Shown: one piece after another, positions 17,974 through 26,900 of the stretch
How positions within the stretch are numbered: the first letter of the stretch is position 1
Layout of the letters: each line of letters starts with the position of its first letter
Origin: a virus
Reading direction: 5' to 3' (one strand)
IMG/VR virus record: IMGVR_UViG_3300034190_001539
Location: 1-64,000 of that record
Length of the DNA stretch: 64,000 bases
Translations under genes and position numbers: made by a program
Notes under the pieces: generated by a model
Told to the model about the DNA's origin: nothing
Seen by the model: the letters and a program-made list of their open reading frames with translations, nothing else
Database searches by the model: none

Positions 17974-20478
17974 TTACTCTGGAAACGCAGCGCCTGTTGG
18001 CAATACTGAGAAATCCAAAACAATGAACTCAGCCGTTCTAGTAGGTTGTATGAATATCTGTCCAACCAACTGATTTCTATCTACGACATCAGGTGTATTG
18101 TTGGAATCATCCATTACAACTTTGAATGCACTCAAACCACTATTGGATTGAACGGATTCTAAGAACGGATTTACTATATTTAGGAATCTAGCTCTTGTAG
18201 ATGAATCGTTTTGTTCAAATACTAAGAATCTACTTGAGGAAGCAATAAACTTCTTCAATCTGATTAATAGTCTACGAACATTGATTCTATCAAGTGCAGA
18301 TGGTTTAGCCTGTAGTGTCTTTTGTCCAAATACCACAACTCCTTGACCAGGAAATGAAGCAATCGGATTAACTCTACCCTCATAAAGTGTATCCCTATCA
18401 GTATGAGTAAGCTTCTTCTTAGTCATCCTAACATTAGATAATCCACCTCTGTTCAATCCAGCAGGAGCAAACCATTCGTGAGCTACACTATCTGTGAAAG
18501 CAATCACACCAGGTATTACTACTGATGGTGGCACCCAAACTTGACCATTTCCAGCAGGGTTTTCAATCTTAACCCACGGATAATAAGTAGCCACATAGTT
18601 TGTATCTAATCCGACAACATTATCAACTGCTGTTGCAACATTATCATCTATATCAGCACTATCTAATACATAAAAAGCATCAGCTCTTTCTTCAGCTTTA
18701 TCAATCGCATGATTTGAAACAACTGAGTGATGTTTATGGATAATACCTGGAGTTACGAGCATATTAATATCGTAATCATCAGGATTAGCTATAGCATTTA
18801 TCGCTCTTTTGTAAGCAATTGAACCACTAGCGGTTGTAGTTGAACAATCAAATCCACTTGTATTTGTAGATGAGATTGAAGTACCAGTGTTCTTTGAAGC
18901 CGCTGGATTTACACCATCAAAACCATGTTGCATTGGAACAGAAAACTTTAACTGCTCAGCGGATTGAGAAATTGTCAAAGTTTGTGTACTAATAGCAAAA
19001 TTAGTTTTATTTGAGTATTCAAAGGATGTAGTATCTCCATATCCAAACATATTTTCCAAAGAGAAATCAGCATTACCACCAGCCGTTTCATTATGTGAAA
19101 TTGGTGCTAAATAAGCATAGTTTGTTGATGTTTCACTGTTAGGATAATCAGGATGTAACTTAATACCGTAAGGAAGATACTCTTTGTATGTTCCAACGTT
19201 ACTTTTGTCACCATCGCTGGTTTGTGTTAGTGCGAATGACGCTGTTGGTACAACGTTTGCAGAAACAATAGGATCTAATACAGCAGCATGCCCCATAGGT
19301 TGTAAATTAGGATTACTTCTAAATAAATCCTCTTTATAATCACCTATACGAATAAGTTGAGATAAATTCGGATAGTCACCATATGTAGTAATCTCACCAT
19401 TGTTATTTACAGTCTGAAACATATCACCAATTACCTTTACTATGTAATTAGATGAATCAGGATCCATATTAAGTCCACTATAGCTTTCTAATGGTGCTGG
19501 ATTACCTGTTCGGTATACAGCGAGACCAAATTGTGCATAAGTTGGGCTTGAATTAGAACCTTGCGGTCTTTTGACATCTCTTATTACAACATAGTAATGA
19601 TTAGTTTCATTTCCATCTGCTCTCGTATAAACTCTAAACAGATTTGTACCACTACCACCAATTAATTGAGAATTAATGAAAGGTGTTCTAGCAGAGGAAG
19701 CATCTTTATTACCAGTATTGGTTATAATATAATTACCATTTGATGTATCGACTGTTTCTGTTCCTGTGGCAAAGTTGAATGTTGCATCTTCAGTAAACAT
19801 TTTGGCCTTATCTGCACTAGAAGCTATCATACCACCAGCAAGTGAAGCACTTACAGAGCTTTCAAAAAACTTATACATATATCCTGGAGCTTCTGTAGCA
19901 CCTATTGATTGTGCTTTAGGATCTGTAGGAACTTGCCTTAAAATATAATTACCAGATACAGCATCATTTTCTCCTGTAGCAGAACCTTTTGTTATTATCG
20001 AAAGATTCGTTAAACTAGCAGTCGCATTAGCACCAGCTAATTCTAATGTAAAATTACTAGCGCTTGTAGCACCTTTAATAGAACCACTTAAAGCGCCTGT
20101 TCCATTACTATTATTAATTGCTGGTAAAAATGAAGCTACAACTAATTTTCCATCCTCACCATAGTTGGCTGATGAACCACTAATAAGCAGATTAAATCCA
20201 CCTACTGAATATCCACCTATATATCCAACTTTTACTATTGTTACAGTTCCTGCGGAACGTAAATATTCTTTTACTGTATATGGTGTGTAATAATCCGAGT
20301 TATAAGATCCGAATATCTGTTCAAACTGCTCAAAACTTCTTATTATCGTGGGTACAAAGGAAGGACCTCTTACTGTTGGTCCGACAATTGCTGCCCCGAT
20401 TTCCGAAATTCCTTGCGGTAGAAAAGATAAATCTTTTTCTCGAGTAAATACACCAGGACTGACTATTCTCTCTGCCAT
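17974..20478 (-). CDS. 18: Tail sheath protein gp18
   Basis: The N terminus MAERIVSPGVFTREKDLSFL and then ISEIGAAIVGPTVRGPSFVP with FEQFEQIFGSYN are the classic T4-type sheath opening. The C-terminal part (ALDRINVRRLLIRLKKFIAS, LVGQIFIQPTRTAEFIVLDF) is the conserved assembly domain. At 834 aa it exceeds T4 gp18 (659 aa), mostly through Ser/Thr/Gly-rich insertions in the middle that would face outward. The sheath contracts to drive the tube through the cell envelope. The gene has its own promoter-like element upstream and a strong terminator downstream, fitting a very abundant product. Confidence 0.95.
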   Translation of the reverse strand: MAERIVSPGVFTREKDLSFLPQGISEIGAAIVGPTVRGPSFVPTIIRSFEQFEQIFGSYNSDYYTPYTVKEYLRSAGTVTIVKVGYIGGYSVGGFNLLISGSSANYGEDGKLVVASFLPAINNSNGTGALSGSIKGATSASNFTLELAGANATASLTNLSIITKGSATGENDAVSGNYILRQVPTDPKAQSIGATEAPGYMYKFFESSVSASLAGGMIASSADKAKMFTEDATFNFATGTETVDTSNGNYIITNTGNKDASSARTPFINSQLIGGSGTNLFRVYTRADGNETNHYYVVIRDVKRPQGSNSSPTYAQFGLAVYRTGNPAPLESYSGLNMDPDSSNYIVKVIGDMFQTVNNNGEITTYGDYPNLSQLIRIGDYKEDLFRSNPNLQPMGHAAVLDPIVSANVVPTASFALTQTSDGDKSNVGTYKEYLPYGIKLHPDYPNSETSTNYAYLAPISHNETAGGNADFSLENMFGYGDTTSFEYSNKTNFAISTQTLTISQSAEQLKFSVPMQHGFDGVNPAASKNTGTSISSTNTSGFDCSTTTASGSIAYKRAINAIANPDDYDINMLVTPGIIHKHHSVVSNHAIDKAEERADAFYVLDSADIDDNVATAVDNVVGLDTNYVATYYPWVKIENPAGNGQVWVPPSVVIPGVIAFTDSVAHEWFAPAGLNRGGLSNVRMTKKKLTHTDRDTLYEGRVNPIASFPGQGVVVFGQKTLQAKPSALDRINVRRLLIRLKKFIASSSRFLVFEQNDSSTRARFLNIVNPFLESVQSNSGLSAFKVVMDDSNNTPDVVDRNQLVGQIFIQPTRTAEFIVLDFSVLPTGAAFPE

Positions 20479-20520
20479 GTGTTTTCTCCTTAAAGGGTTT
20501 TAAAAATCATTGAAATTTAT

Positions 20521-20537
20521 TATATATAAATATAATC
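20521..20537 (-). promoter_or_regulatory. AT-rich TATTTAT element upstream of gp18
   Basis: Sense GATTATATTTATATATA lies 43-59 bases before the sheath ATG, in the gap after the 101-aa gene. Confidence 0.45.
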
Positions 20538-20572
20538 AAAAAATCTCAAAATACAACCGATTGCTATTTTTT

Positions 20573-20878
20573 TTACTCTGCAGCTGCTATTTCTTGAGTT
20601 TCTTCTTTAGATGTTGGTGTAAAAATACCTGTTTTTGGATTTAATTGACCAGGGCCATACTTTTCATTCAACTCTTTAACCAAATCACGTTCCTTTTGTT
20701 GGGTTTCGGCATAATCTGATTGTAGTTGCATTTCACTTTCTTCAATCTGTTCTGCTCTTTGATTATTCACAAGCTTCTGTACTGAAACTTGCCCTAACAA
20801 AATCTGAATGTCTTGATACTTTTGACTTAAATCACTAAGAGACTTTAACTCTTCTTCCGTAAACTTAATTTCACTCAT
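20573..20878 (-). CDS. Small coiled-coil protein of unknown function (101 aa)
   Basis: Residues ~5-70 are a continuous acidic/Gln-rich heptad-type helix. It is followed by a short segment with KYGPGQLNPKTGIFTP and a Glu-rich tail. No catalytic motif is present. The position immediately before the tail sheath gene suggests a virion or assembly role, but nothing more specific can be said. The ATG at 20878 has a plausible AGGAG site. Confidence 0.6.
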   Translation of the reverse strand: MSEIKFTEEELKSLSDLSQKYQDIQILLGQVSVQKLVNNQRAEQIEESEMQLQSDYAETQQKERDLVKELNEKYGPGQLNPKTGIFTPTSKEETQEIAAAE

Positions 20879-20912
20879 TACTTACTCCTATTAGTTCAAT
20901 AATAATATATAT

Positions 20913-20926
20913 CAGATAAATATCTG
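20913..20926 (-). promoter_or_regulatory. AT-rich palindrome CAGATAAATATCTG upstream of the 101-aa gene
   Basis: A perfect 6-bp inverted repeat around AA, carrying the TATTTAT core on the sense strand, 35-48 bases upstream of the ATG. It could be a promoter or an operator-like site. Confidence 0.35.
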
Positions 20927-20939
20927 AAAGTTAATTTTT

Positions 20940-23378
20940 TTAACCATTTGGCCATCTAATTTTGTCTTTATCAGCCCAATTATCAATATTTGTTATACCG
21001 CCTCTGAATTTATTAGGATGTCTTTCATCTTGCATTGATGGACTGTGAAATCCAAATTGTCCATCCCAATCATTACCACGTTTTTCATTAGCTTCAAAGG
21101 AAAAGTCAGCTGCTAACTCTTCAGGTGCAAACTTCATTCCGTTTTCTTCTAAATACTTTCTGTGGATTCTGCAGATAGCATCATCATCCGATGGATATAA
21201 ATCTATAACATCATCTTTTTGTACAAAGTCTAACATCTTTTTACTTATCAGACTAAATCCAGCATTCCCAACATTATTTTCTTCATACCACCACGGTGCG
21301 CCTATGTAATCATAGTTTAAGAACTCATCTTTCCAAGCCTTTGGATTTAAGATAAAGCCATCAAATTCTATATGTAAAATGTATTTAGTTTTGATGTAAG
21401 AATTCATTTTTTTCCACATAAAGTGTATTACATCTAAGTTTGATTGACAATGAGGAATTTTAATTATATCATCATTGTCTCTGTCCATAGAAGTAAAGAA
21501 TTTAACATCTCCAAATTGAGCATATATAGTAGAAATATTAACTGCTCTCAAAGCCCTTTCGTAGTCAATACAATCCACTATCACCAATGTCACATCTTTT
21601 AAATCTAGCTTTTCTTTTTCATACCACCATTCTTTTCCGTGATTATACTCTCTTCTCGGTGGATATTTTTTTACTATCTGTTCCATAGTTTTGTCTTTCA
21701 TTAGAAGTGATTCGTGTCTTGGAATCTCATCGTTATATTCACCTTGCCAAGTAGATTCTACTCCAAAATGTGTGCAACCACCAACGTAACAGGCTATAAA
21801 ATTATCTCTGTTTTGTTTACCACCACTTTCTTCGTGCCACCATTGTACCCACCAATCTAAACCTGCAAACCAAGCACAGTAGTCATTATTTGTTTTTGTC
21901 TCTGAATACAAATCTACATCTATCGGTAGCATTTTAAATAATTCATCACGTCTCATCATCATATTACCAGCTCTGGCAGTTTGTCTATATAACCAATTAC
22001 CATCTTTGTGTGTAATATCGTGTTCAGGTGAATTATAAAATGTTGCTATTGTTACATTATCTTCTTCATCTAATTTATCACATAATATAGATAATGGTTC
22101 GTGATATTGATTATCGTGGTCTGAAAACATAATGTATTGGCAATTATCAAAGAACCCACTTTCCCAAATTTTATTTGTTCCACCTCTTTGTCCTAAATTT
22201 TCATCAATAGAAATTATAGTTATATTATCATATTCTTTACAAACCTCAATTGCTTGTTCTTTCAAATCAGAATTATCAGATTGTTCTAAAACACAAATTT
22301 TATCATTAGGTTCTATAACTTCCATTAAAGAATCTAAAGTTCTTTTTAAATAATAAGGTTTATTGTAACTCAATAATTGTATAGCAACTCGTGTGGCATT
22401 TTCTCCTTTACCCCAACTATGAAATCCACCCGAAAAGAATTCGTGTTGAGTAAATTCTCCTTTTATCTTTCTATGTCCTTCTTTTTTTAAATCTACCCCA
22501 TCCCAATATTTTGTTTTGAAACCAAGTATTTCTTTTACTATATCAGCTGATGTTGCTTCTTCTATCTCTACATCTTTATCTATGATTCCATAGTATTCAT
22601 CTAATTGTGATTGTGAAGTAACTACAGGATTTTGCCAACCATCAAATGTAAAATTCATCATTTCAATTAAACCCAAAGGTAGTTTATTTTGTTGTTTATA
22701 AGAAATTGAATTAAATGAACTTTGTCTGTTTTTTTCTTCGACTCTCCATTGATCCATTTCATAATCATACTTATTTGAAGTAATTAAGGGAAATCTTCCT
22801 ATATCATATCTAGCGTATAAGTTTGGTATTGGTTCATCTATATATTCTTCAACACTATTTTGATTAATATCCAATACACCTTTGTTATAAGTTTCTGTAA
22901 ATTTTATGATTTCGTCTGTGTTTTGATTAGAAAAGTGTCCTCTATCGAATTCATCTGTAGCGATGAATAGTTTACATCCTGTATGTTTTTGGAATTTTTT
23001 ACAATACTCTAACCACTCACTAGCCTCTTCCCAACTCAATGTATCTAAAACTATCTGTACATTTTTACCTCTCAAATCATAATCATATCTTTTTAAAAAA
23101 TTGAATTCACCATTTTCAACTGAATATACTTTGAAAACCCAATCAGCGTGCCATTGAACCCAATTGGATTGCCATGAACCCATACCTACAAGTTGAAATG
23201 AATCCCAATAACACAATTGTCCTTTTTGGTTTTTTAAATATTGTTCTACATATAAAGTATAATATTTATCGTTAGTGTGTATACACCTAACTATAGGATC
23301 TTTAATTATTTTGATGTGATCTTTTCTTTCTTGCATAAATTCTCCCTCCCAAGGAGCTCTAATCGGCCTTCTTCTCAT
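20940..23378 (-). CDS. Multidomain glycosyltransferase: TibC-like N-terminal module, GT2, DUF5672-like (812 aa)
   Basis: Residues ~30-145 align by eye with the N-terminal domain of the heptosyltransferase-like gene at 28180-32175 (DW..KVYS, RYDYDLRGKNVQIVL, EYCKKFQKHTGCKLFIA). Residues ~328-545 are a GT2-type domain: TRVAIQLLSYNKPYYLKRTL, DENLGQRGGTNK and the acidic FSDHDNQ that should bind nucleotide-sugar and metal. Residues ~590-812 match the DUF5672-type glycosyltransferase-like domain (DVTLVIVDCIDYERALRAV, HIEFDGFILNPKAW, YIGAPWW, GNAGFSL). It is the last gene of the glycan cassette and overlaps the carbamoyltransferase by 20 bases. The acceptor is unknown; adjacent fibre or host surface glycan are the candidates. 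Confidence 0.8.
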   Translation of the reverse strand: MRRRPIRAPWEGEFMQERKDHIKIIKDPIVRCIHTNDKYYTLYVEQYLKNQKGQLCYWDSFQLVGMGSWQSNWVQWHADWVFKVYSVENGEFNFLKRYDYDLRGKNVQIVLDTLSWEEASEWLEYCKKFQKHTGCKLFIATDEFDRGHFSNQNTDEIIKFTETYNKGVLDINQNSVEEYIDEPIPNLYARYDIGRFPLITSNKYDYEMDQWRVEEKNRQSSFNSISYKQQNKLPLGLIEMMNFTFDGWQNPVVTSQSQLDEYYGIIDKDVEIEEATSADIVKEILGFKTKYWDGVDLKKEGHRKIKGEFTQHEFFSGGFHSWGKGENATRVAIQLLSYNKPYYLKRTLDSLMEVIEPNDKICVLEQSDNSDLKEQAIEVCKEYDNITIISIDENLGQRGGTNKIWESGFFDNCQYIMFSDHDNQYHEPLSILCDKLDEEDNVTIATFYNSPEHDITHKDGNWLYRQTARAGNMMMRRDELFKMLPIDVDLYSETKTNNDYCAWFAGLDWWVQWWHEESGGKQNRDNFIACYVGGCTHFGVESTWQGEYNDEIPRHESLLMKDKTMEQIVKKYPPRREYNHGKEWWYEKEKLDLKDVTLVIVDCIDYERALRAVNISTIYAQFGDVKFFTSMDRDNDDIIKIPHCQSNLDVIHFMWKKMNSYIKTKYILHIEFDGFILNPKAWKDEFLNYDYIGAPWWYEENNVGNAGFSLISKKMLDFVQKDDVIDLYPSDDDAICRIHRKYLEENGMKFAPEELAADFSFEANEKRGNDWDGQFGFHSPSMQDERHPNKFRGGITNIDNWADKDKIRWPNG

Positions 23379-24972
23379 TTTTACTCCAATATAAATTATC
23401 CTCTACTATTAAATAATCAACAGTACCTTTTTTTAAATGTTCAAATGGTTGATTCAAATCAAATATAATTGGTTCTCCATGACCATTAAAAGATGTATTT
23501 AAAAGAACTGGTATTTTAGATATTTTATCATATTCGTTTAAGATGCTATGAAAAAACTTATTTCTTTCTTTAAAAACTAATTGTGGTCTCAGAGTATTAT
23601 CTACTCTATGAACTACAGCAGGTATTTTATCAATCCACTCATCTTTTACTGTATAACACATTGTCATAAACTCAGCAGTCATTTTTGATTTTGTATTTTT
23701 ACAAATATCATCTATCTTTTCTCCTAAAATAATCGGAGCGAATGGCATTATTTCGTGTCTTTCTAATCTGTCATTTAAAGTTTCGTGCATTTCTTTATCT
23801 GTGGCTCTAACTAATATACTTCTAGCACCCAATGCTCTAGGCCCGTATTCCATTTTTCCCTGAAAACAACCGATGATATTTCCATCATCTAATAATTGAG
23901 CAACTTTTTTAGGATTAAATTTTTCTTTTTGAAAATCCCATTCCTTTTCTTCTTTTTTTATTTCATCCTTTGTATAATGGTTTCCTAAAAACATATTTTC
24001 AAATCTTTTATTTTTCCACTCACCCAATTCTACTGATTTCATTATAGCTGCAGCTAGCGCTAATCCAGAATCACTCATAGCTGGGTAGACATATACTTCA
24101 TCAACCCAATCTAATTCATTTATTTTTTGATTTAATTTTACATTGGCAAAAATACCACCAGCAACTGCTACCCTTTTGTATTCAGGATAAAATTTATGTA
24201 AATCTTCTAAGTATTCTAAAAAAACATCCTCTGTTAATTTTTGTACATTGAAAGCCCATTCAGCTTTTATTTCAAAATTACTATTCCAATCATCAATGCT
24301 ATCTGTAATGTTTCCCATAAGAGTTTCTAATTTTTGCCAATTACCAACAGGACCGAAGCTTAAATCATTTGTATAATGTAATGTCTGTTTTAGTTTATTA
24401 TAAATTTTTTCATTATATTTTCCGTGTCCGGCCATACCCATAAGCTTTCCCTCATCTTTAAGAGAATGCCACACCTTTCCCTCTGGCGCAAACCAAGGTG
24501 TACAACGACCAAAAAACTGACCAATAGATGCTGATTTATCTTTTAATTGTTTATGTACTAAATGTAATTTATCATCATATCCTAAATAAACTCTACCAAC
24601 AGTTTTAAAACCACTTCCGTCGTGAGTAACAACTAAAGTCTTTTCTTTAAAGCCTGAAGTATAGTAAGCACCAGCAGCATGACATAAGTGATGTGGATAT
24701 GTAACAATCTTTCTTCTAATTTCATCTGATTTGTATCTATCAAAGTCTGGCTCTGCTACCTCTGCTATACATATATAATCAGAATCCTCTGTCTTATATC
24801 CAAAATCATTTTCTATTGTATCTAGAGCAAACCAAGGATAAACTCCACTAAGAGCAAAAGATTTAATCTTACGAATTCTTTCTTCTTCTATAACTATCTT
24901 TATATCACCATCCTCTATATAAGCCACACAAGAATCATGAGCATGCCCAATCAATCCAAATATCTTACTCAT
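23359..24972 (-). CDS. Carbamoyltransferase, NodU/CmcH/TobZ family, full length (537 aa)
   Basis: These enzymes carbamoylate sugar hydroxyls using carbamoyl phosphate and ATP: a C-terminal YrdC-like domain makes carbamoyl-adenylate and an N-terminal Kae1-like domain transfers it. Here the Kae1-like part shows LIGHAHDSCVAYIEDG, the metal-binding HHLCHAAGAYYTSGF and a GGIFANVKLNQKI segment. The YrdC-like part shows GCFQGKMEYGPRALGARSIL and PVLLNTSFNGHGEPI. Length is normal for the family. It overlaps both neighbours (4 bases upstream as ATGA, 20 bases downstream). It is divergent from the two other carbamoyltransferase sequences in this cassette. Confidence 0.9.
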   Translation of the reverse strand: MSKIFGLIGHAHDSCVAYIEDGDIKIVIEEERIRKIKSFALSGVYPWFALDTIENDFGYKTEDSDYICIAEVAEPDFDRYKSDEIRRKIVTYPHHLCHAAGAYYTSGFKEKTLVVTHDGSGFKTVGRVYLGYDDKLHLVHKQLKDKSASIGQFFGRCTPWFAPEGKVWHSLKDEGKLMGMAGHGKYNEKIYNKLKQTLHYTNDLSFGPVGNWQKLETLMGNITDSIDDWNSNFEIKAEWAFNVQKLTEDVFLEYLEDLHKFYPEYKRVAVAGGIFANVKLNQKINELDWVDEVYVYPAMSDSGLALAAAIMKSVELGEWKNKRFENMFLGNHYTKDEIKKEEKEWDFQKEKFNPKKVAQLLDDGNIIGCFQGKMEYGPRALGARSILVRATDKEMHETLNDRLERHEIMPFAPIILGEKIDDICKNTKSKMTAEFMTMCYTVKDEWIDKIPAVVHRVDNTLRPQLVFKERNKFFHSILNEYDKISKIPVLLNTSFNGHGEPIIFDLNQPFEHLKKGTVDYLIVEDNLYWSKNEKKAD

Positions 24973-26900
24973 AAAGCGTATTCCTTATTTATATCAACTG
25001 CAGTTTTGTATATTTCCATATCATCCCTATTTAGATTTTCTATAAATCCTCTATCTATTTTTTCATATTCTTCTTTATATAAATCCCACTTTGAGTTTTG
25101 TATAGTATTTTTAAAATCAGAATCTCCTGATTCTACATCGAAATATGGGTAATTAGAATCTTTTATTTTGACACCAAACATCTTTTCAAATTTTTTCAAA
25201 CTATCATTGTAAGATTCAGTAATTCCTATGAAATCTATTTTTTCAAAGTTTCCTTCAATATATTTACCATAAATATTTTTTGAAAATTCTAATTCACAAT
25301 ATTCATATAAACTTAAATCTTCTTCTATTATTTTATTTTGTATTGGATTGTGATGTGATGGTGAGCTTTTTAAAAAATAATATTCTGATATTAATCTGTC
25401 AATTGGATTTCTAAACCAAGTAACTAATTTATGAGAAGATAAGTCTGAATACTTACCCAATCTAAAATGTCCGTGTATACATTGAAAGTGTTTAGTATCA
25501 ACTGAGGGAGTTAATTCGTATTTATTCCAAGTTGGATGATCACCATAATCTTCATATAAAAGAAAATCTTCTTTTTTCGTAAAATATTTTTCATCATACA
25601 AAACTCTATCTCTTACATTTACCTTTGCATCTCTAGCTCCAAAAATATCATATAGTACATTTCTAAACAAATTACCACCAGTTCTAGGTATATGAGATGA
25701 TATTATCCTAAGCTTTGATTCTTCTTTTTTAGTATGAATTATTTCACCATCTTTTGGCATAGTCCATAAATCTTTATATTTATAATAATCCCACAATCTA
25801 TCATCATTGAATGGATATATCTCATCATTTAAAGCCATATCAATAGTTTCTTTAGATAGCGTAGGACATCTTTCAGTTCCCAAAGGGCTCATAGTTAAAT
25901 GTGATGTATCGGGATATAACCAACCTAAATGATTTATAGTGTCATTATATCCTGTTGTAGAGTTTTCACCCGCGCCTCCATTTGGTGATTCATTAGGAAA
26001 TAATGGTTGAAAATGTTTAACTCTTTCAAAATGTTTTTCTCCACAAGGTATAACTTCCATACGATTAGTTACTGTAAGTAAAGGTAATTGAACATAATCT
26101 GGATGAAATCCAGCAAATATAGTTTGTACACTACCTGCTTCTTTTAGTCTTTGTTTTTCTGGCAGTATTCCAATTGTCTTTAAACCTAATCCCTTTGCTA
26201 TATGATATATACTACTTTGTGCGCCTATGTATATAGGAAATTCAGCAACAAAGTCAATTAATTTATTTCTAGAAACATTTAACACATGCGTATCAGCTGA
26301 TTTAACGAGATAGTCATCGGATAAACCTAATTGTACACAACGATAAGTTTTTGATAAATGTCCAACCACTTCTTCTAATAAATCATTATCTCCAAATCTA
26401 CCACCAGTTTTACTATTTAGTGTAAACAATATAGTGTTCTTTCTCTTTTTAATATTTGGTGAAGCAAATAGTTTTGGTGTATAATCCTCTGTTCTTAATC
26501 CCCAAGTATTAGTACATCTCTGAATTGTTGTTCCAAAAGTTCCCATAGAACCCCATTTGTAATCGAAATTATGAGTACCATCTACATATGGATTGTGTTG
26601 AAATACATCAATAAACCACTTTGGTATAAATACTTTACATCCCTTATAATATATTTTTAATAACTCAGGCAGTCTAGTGTATGGAATAATATCACCAAAA
26701 GAAGTACCACGATCAGATCTGTAGTCTACTGCTATTTCGGGATGTCCTATATAAAAATTATAGTCATCAGGAACATGCGGCGGAAAACCTTCAAAATCTA
26801 ATATCTCTTCTTGAAAGTTTTTAACTTTCCAAAAGTCTTTTGTCTGATTAATATAATGAAGAATATCCCCATCGGTTTGTGGCTTTTTAGCTATATTCAT
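24969..26900 (-). CDS. GT9-like glycosyltransferase fused to sulfotransferase (643 aa)
   Basis: Residues ~45-290 resemble a GT-B heptosyltransferase/GT9 fold (IGHPEIAVDYRSDRGTSFGD, TILFTLNSKTGGRFGDNDLL, FPIYIGAQSSIYHIAKGLGL). Residues ~396-643 are a sulfotransferase: the PAPS 5'-phosphosulfate loop SSHIPRTGGNLFRNVL (401-416) and the 3'-phosphate motif VTWFRNPIDRLISEYYFL (493-510) are both present and in the right order. The product would add a sugar and sulfate an acceptor. It overlaps the truncated carbamoyltransferase by 14 bases and the next carbamoyltransferase by four. A GT9-sulfotransferase fusion is unusual; a recent gene fusion is plausible. Confidence 0.8.
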   Translation of the reverse strand: MNIAKKPQTDGDILHYINQTKDFWKVKNFQEEILDFEGFPPHVPDDYNFYIGHPEIAVDYRSDRGTSFGDIIPYTRLPELLKIYYKGCKVFIPKWFIDVFQHNPYVDGTHNFDYKWGSMGTFGTTIQRCTNTWGLRTEDYTPKLFASPNIKKRKNTILFTLNSKTGGRFGDNDLLEEVVGHLSKTYRCVQLGLSDDYLVKSADTHVLNVSRNKLIDFVAEFPIYIGAQSSIYHIAKGLGLKTIGILPEKQRLKEAGSVQTIFAGFHPDYVQLPLLTVTNRMEVIPCGEKHFERVKHFQPLFPNESPNGGAGENSTTGYNDTINHLGWLYPDTSHLTMSPLGTERCPTLSKETIDMALNDEIYPFNDDRLWDYYKYKDLWTMPKDGEIIHTKKEESKLRIISSHIPRTGGNLFRNVLYDIFGARDAKVNVRDRVLYDEKYFTKKEDFLLYEDYGDHPTWNKYELTPSVDTKHFQCIHGHFRLGKYSDLSSHKLVTWFRNPIDRLISEYYFLKSSPSHHNPIQNKIIEEDLSLYEYCELEFSKNIYGKYIEGNFEKIDFIGITESYNDSLKKFEKMFGVKIKDSNYPYFDVESGDSDFKNTIQNSKWDLYKEEYEKIDRGFIENLNRDDMEIYKTAVDINKEYAL

